Assembly (NCBI GenBank): GCA_028554755.1
Contig: JAPTOF010000004.1
Coordinates: 1,681,501-1,745,500, forward strand
DNA length: 64,000 nt
Direction: 5' to 3'
Source of the DNA: Cordia subcordata
Taxonomy: Eukaryota; Streptophyta; Magnoliopsida; Boraginales; Cordiaceae
Position numbers and translations under genes: made by a program. Positions 59,286 to 64,000 of this stretch are shown one piece after another (the stretch's first letter is position 1; each line of letters starts with the position of its first letter). A model generated the notes under the pieces. The model was not told where the DNA came from and made no database searches. It saw only the letters and a program-made list of their open reading frames with translations.

Positions 59286-61858
59286 CTATACTCCTTGAGA
59301 TAATCCTTCTACCAAAGCCATAGGCATCAGATAAAGTCCCTTACTCTGCAACAGCTGGATAGCTGCCGAAGGATTTTGCTCCAGCAATTTCCCCAACTTC
59401 TCTTCCAGAGGTTCATTCAGCATATGCTCTTGAACAAGGTAATGCCCGCACCCCTGCAACCGTTTAGGTATGTAGATTCTCTTACAGCCTAATGAAAGAT
59501 TTTAATGGTTCTGAAAACAATCTGACCATCTAGGATTAAAGCATATTTACCTCAAGGAATATGAAACGACCCGAAGTTGCTTTCCCCCACAACCTGCTTT
59601 GGCTTAACTCCTGCACAATCATCGTCCCACATAACAATAGAAGCTTAGCAATGAGCAAGACCTGTTAGTTGAAAAGATATTTAACAGATATGAGGATTTT
59701 TTACAGGAAATATGATATGATCAGATTCTTTTCTCTCTCCCCTTTTCTTTTGTTTTGTTTTCTCATTAGTTCCAAAGTATATTCCCAAAAATGGAAGACG
59801 GGATCTCTGTCCTGGAAAATGGACTCTCCTATCCAACTTGTCTATATGCCAATCCCCTACTCATAAATTTGAGAAATACTCAGCAGACAACGCAGTAGTT
59901 AAAATATCTAGCACTGTTAAAGCCAACAACAGAAACTGTAAATAGCTTCCAAATTTTTGGACGAGATATTTACTGCTCAGAGAATATATTTAAGAGTTCA
60001 ATTGTTCTGGAGAACTTAGCTTCTCATCTACCTGTCATAATATATAAAATAACCACACATACACACAATTTAAACATTAAGGCAGTTTTACCTTTAGTTG
60101 GAACTGCAAATATTTGATGTAATCAAAAGCATCATCAAGTGTAGATGTTTTACCACCCTGCAGAACATCACAAATTTAGTTTAAACATATTACAGGTTGT
60201 AGTCTCTGTTATCCTCGCAACCTGGTGATTAATTCAAGATCAGGAACATTGAACCATAACCGTGCACTTCTGCTTTTTGCAATTTCAAATCAATGAGCAG
60301 AAAAAATTTGTGCACTGAAGCAACATCCCAATTTTAGCTAATAGATGTTAATACTGGTGGTTCACCATTGTTAGATAACCTTCTTAAACCATGCTCAGAA
60401 TGTTCCAAGTGTAAGTACCAAGATCCTATTACTAGCCATCAATACATTCTTAATCAACTCAGATTCCTCGTTCGCTAAACACGAACCTTTTACATAACAA
60501 ACATGGGGAGATATTACATAAAGAATCTCATATAATTACAGATCCAACTTCTCAAAAAATAATTAAACAACTAACCTCTTTAGACTGGGGAAGCAACTCC
60601 TGCAATGCTTTTAGTCTCTCAGAAACAATTGCTCTTCGACGCTGAAAAAATAGCTATCCTGTTAGAGAATATTTCCACAGAGGGGATGATTTCACGATTA
60701 TTTCAGTCAACAAGAAACAGACTTCAGGCATATTCGTCTACAATGACAGCCTTTACATATCACGTATAGGACTATGTAGAAACTGTAAGGTCTCCAAATT
60801 TTAACATGTCAATGGCAATATTCAGTTTATACCCATCAAAATTTGATCAATCGTTCAGGCTAATATTCACGGCTAGAAATGTCAGCTTTAAAACCTCTCA
60901 ATGTTTTCCACTCAGTCCTTTCTGTTTCAACTTATGAGTACTCAAATATGATCATAAAATCGATCAGGAGTTAAACATTGACACGTAGATTAATGGACTA
61001 ATTTAAAATTTTGACACGACTAAGGGCCGTTTGGCTTACTTTCTTTTCACGAAAGAGTACCTTGTTCTTGGAAAAAGCATATACTTTTTGTGGTAAGTAC
61101 TTGAATTAAGCTGAATTTTAGCTAAATCTAAAAACCAAAATTTTTAACTCCTCATAAAAGCATTTTTTTTCCCCAAAAATTTTAGCAAAAAGTGCTTTTG
61201 AAAAAAAAAGCCAATCAAAACGAGCCCTAAGACTGATTTTTGCCTTAGATCACCACATAATAAACCACACTCCGGCAATTTTCCATCTTAATGTTAAATT
61301 AAGAACTCAATTGAACTATTATTGATATTTGCCCTAAGCTTTACCCGACCAGCCTCCCGAGCTTTCTCCTTCGACGCATCACTACGAATACGAGAAGGCA
61401 AAGCTGGAGCTGCAGTTCTCTCTGTAAAACGAGATCTGAAAACACGACTGTAGTAACCATAGATTGATTCTTGTTCCTGTTGAACATGAAGATATCAAAC
61501 ACATTTCACTCAATCATGAAGAAAATTTGCAGGAAAAAAAAATTAACTTGATCCACTTGCCCAAAACTCAATCGTAATTTATCAATCACTTTGCTTTAAC
61601 ATGTTCATGTATTGAAATGTGAAACCTGACCTGGTTATTCACCGGGAAAGAAAAGTTGTTTAACAATGCAACTCCTTGATCATTGTAGGCCATTAGGGTT
61701 TGGATTTCAGATAAGCCACTTTGAGACAGATAATCAACATAGTTTGGAGTTGCTTGTTGTGAAAGCTCGTGCATGTAATTGCTCTCGGTTTTTATCTTAC
61801 CAGCAAAGCTCAATGGTTTGAACTCCATAGGCATATTCTGATATGTCTGTTCTTCCAT
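59286..61858 (-). CDS. bHLH transcription factor (basic region atypical)
   Basis: Exons in translation order: 61858-61631, 61476-61345, 60641-60576, 60157-60092, 59610-59551 and 59453-59286. They total 720 nt and 239 residues. The bHLH spans about 108-165: KEKAREAGRRRRAIVSERLK, ALQELLPQ, a loop with GGKTSTLDDAFDYI and KYLQFQLKELSQ. The C-terminal region (RFIFLEGCGHYLVQEHMLNE, then KGLYLMPMALVEGL) resembles the KGL-LMP-ALA tail of UNE12/LRL-type plant bHLHs. The His and Glu that normally contact the E-box in the basic region (H-x3-E-R) appear as Ala and Gly, so E-box binding may be changed or lost. The N-terminus is polar. Regulation and targets are unknown. Intron two contains a MITE. Confidence 0.92.
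61024..61227. mobile_element. PIF/Harbinger-like MITE, copy 4, in bHLH intron 2
   Basis: 204 bp. Ends gggccgtttggctt and gccaatcaaaacgagccc, flanked by TAA on both sides. Same subfamily as copies 1 and 2. Confidence 0.8.
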
Positions 61859-63430
61859 TGTTACCTGGAAAACAAAATGCGTTGTCAAATAAAAAATTGT
61901 GCTCGGTGCCCGAAACTCTCTTTATACGTAATTTTATGCGCCCGTAAACTATTTAAAAATATCAAAAAGCTGAAAGACATAATTAGTTACGAACAAGTGT
62001 CTTTTTGCTCTTAGGTTTTGTTAAGTGTGTGAAGAAGACAAAGAATGGAGGGCGTTGATTGTCTAAATAGTGGCGGTGCTGGTGGCGGTGGCGGTGGCGG
62101 TGGCGTCTAACATGCGCCCTGTGCATTCGGTACGTACTCTGCAGCGTAGTACGTCATGCAATGAACATTTGCAGATATGATACGACGCCGTATTGCCGTT
62201 ATTCAATTGGGCCCACCCTAAATTTTCAACCCATTGGGCTCTTTTATTGCTGGGCTGTTAGGATGGAAAGACCAAGTGTTATTTTGATCCAAATGGGGAT
62301 AACCACCCACAAATACACTGGAGTATACTACATTGCATTACCAGCTGATTTATGATTTATTTTTAGTAAGCTGTAGAATCATTCTGTGAAATAATAAATT
62401 ATCTTTGTAACGCTACATCTCCCCTTAGTCCTCTGTGAAATTTGTGCTCCATTTATAGTAGATTGGGTTCATTAGGAAATTTGTATTCCGAGTAGATTGG
62501 ATTCACTAGGGATTAAGCACTTTAAGATCAATTGATTAAGTTCAACAGGATGACATAGTTTGCGTTCACAATTTTATTGAAATTTAAAATTATAAAATTA
62601 GTCAATAAAATTGCACAATGTGTGCTTGACCGTTGACTCGACTCTTGTACTAATTTTAAATGAGGTGGCTCAACTCTTGTACTAATTTTGAATGAAGTAT
62701 ATGTTGGGATGTAACTAAATGATGTGTCGTTTTACCTACATATGATTCAATTTTTCCTTTTCTGTTTTCTTTTTGCTACGTGATGGCAGAGCTTGAGCAT
62801 TATAATCTTTTTTAAACTTAAAGCTCTAAATACAGTCAATAAAATTGTTAAAAGTGTCCTTGTCCAGTGACTCGACTCTTGAACTAATTCTGAATGAGAA
62901 ATATGCTAAGTATGTAACTAAATAATGTGTTGTTTGGCATACGTATGATTCGATTTCTCTTTTTCTGTTTTCTTTTTACTGTGTAAGCATTTGTCTCATT
63001 ACATACATTCTTTCTTTTCTTGAATAAAGAAAATTTCGAATTTTGTTAGATGAATAATTATATTGTGTTAATTTGTTGAATTTCTAGTCATCAATTTAAC
63101 ACAACAAATTATATATTATAAGCTGATGTTAAAAATAACAACTGGTTCTTTGAGTTTTCAAACCCGATTAAGTAATGAGATGTAACTTGTTTTTGGCTAC
63201 AAAGAATAGACATATCCTTGTCTTGGTAAATGAGCTTCCTACTCATAACTGAAAAAGTTTGCTGTTGCCACCAATGCCTAACTTCCCACATCGTTAATTT
63301 AAGAACTCATACTCAACTTAATAGTTTGAAGGTTAGTAACATTTTTTGCCGAGCTCAGTAACGAGAGCTTGTAACTCAAGTGGGGGCATTAATGTGTTGG
63401 AACATTGGATCAGTCCTGGAGGTAGGGCTT
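61859..63430. other. bHLH promoter and intergenic DNA
   Basis: The leader region (62040-62110) contains a GGTGGC microsatellite. A near-duplicate phrase occurs at 62570-62760 and 62830-62980 (gtcaataaaattg, ttgactcgactcttg, actaaatgatgtgt, ttctgttttctttt), a diverged tandem duplication of about 255 bp. No gene. Confidence 0.55.
62064..62106. repeat. GGTGGC microsatellite in the bHLH leader region
   Basis: ggtggcggtggcggtggc and continuations, about six units. It sits about 200 bp upstream of the bHLH start codon, CCACCG on the sense strand. Confidence 0.9.
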
Positions 63431-63637
63431 GAGTTGGTTAATTGCTGGCCCGCCCGTTCCAAGCCGAGTGTCGGGCCGTGGGTCTCTTGCGAAGGCTGGG
63501 GCCTCGTGGGCTGCTAAAATGGGGGGGACTGCGCTAGGCTGGCTTCACAGAGCAGCGAAAACCTCTTGCTCCTTGCAGTGGAAGGATAACGGGCTAGTGC
63601 CTCTCAAGCCCAATAATTTGCCTGATGGCTTGGCCCC

Positions 63638-64000
63638 AAATGAACCATCACTTTTTTGTCTTTAAATTTTTTTTTTTTGTGAAAATATAAAAGTGAATCT
63701 CGCTCAAAGTTATTGATAAATTAAAGAAGAGTAGTATCTGTTAAAAAGTACTGTGGACATATAACATGAACTCCGTAAAATTAGAAATTTCATTTCATAG
63801 TAAGGCTTAAAATTTTTCGACAACTAAAGTAGGCCAAATGAACCGTCACTTTTTTGTCTTTAATTTTTTTTTTTGGTGAAAATATAAAAGTGAATCTCGC
63901 TCAAAGTTATTGTTAAATTAAAGAAGAGTCGTATCTGTTAAAAAGTACTGTGAACATATAACATGAACTCCGTAAAATTAGAAATTTCATTTCATAGTAA
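63638..64000. repeat. 198-bp tandem repeat, cut by the window end
   Basis: Two units starting aaatgaacc-tcactttttt at 63638 and 63836, over 93 percent alike by eye. The second runs off the window, so the copy number is unknown. Confidence 0.93.

Noticed and set aside
62045..62110. Gly-rich mini-ORF (MEGVDCLNSGGAGG...)
   Set aside because: Created by the GGTGGC microsatellite in the bHLH leader on the opposite strand; no supporting promoter.

Overview
The window is nuclear DNA from a flowering plant, most likely a eudicot. Evidence: AT-rich intergenic DNA, short exons bounded by GT...AG introns, and plant-only gene families (HUA2-like, RTFL/DVL peptide, PORR protein, adenylate isopentenyltransferase, plant mobile domain). 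The remainder is decayed transposons, microsatellites and degenerate tandem repeats. I saw no rRNA, tRNA, CRISPR or prokaryotic sequence.

Layout. 1-4405 (+): 3' part of a HUA2-like transcription/pre-mRNA regulator. 5795-10156 (+): six-exon cytosolic-type glutathione peroxidase whose last intron holds a LINE remnant. 10157-14700: intergenic with a MITE and two LINE remnants. 14723-14860 (+): a 45-residue RTFL/DVL signalling peptide. 15908-20279 (-): eight-exon CUE-domain ubiquitin-binding protein with three internal repeat expansions. 20280-25800: AT-rich DNA carrying a broken partial copy of the CUE gene. 26203-31893 (-): thirteen-exon DUF21/CBS (CNNM-like) membrane protein. 33063-40660: a complete-looking but decayed Mutator-like element (MULE). 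43337-44557 (+): intronless PORR organelle RNA-binding protein. 45655-46110 (+): small secreted eight-cysteine protein. 48456-49430 (-): IPT3-like cytokinin synthase. 49431-59285: ten kilobases without a convincing gene, including a degenerate repeat array at 53.9-55.4 kb. 59286-61858 (-): six-exon bHLH factor. 61859-64000: intergenic, ending in a 198-bp tandem repeat.

The most unusual object is the MULE. It has matching terminal inverted repeats, a 10-bp target duplication with one mismatch, a MuDR-type transposase (one reading frame broken by six stops) and, facing it, a captured plant mobile domain (MAIN/MAIL-like) gene. Its left end carries eight related 15-19-bp palindromes and its right end two more. 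It also contains a 72/103-bp minisatellite. The arrangement suggests an element family with its own terminal recognition code plus a host-like PMD protein.

The host genes are independent single genes with no operon logic. Gene models were built by hand from splice consensus and family similarity. All complete multi-exon models given here sum to an exact multiple of three. No database search was possible.
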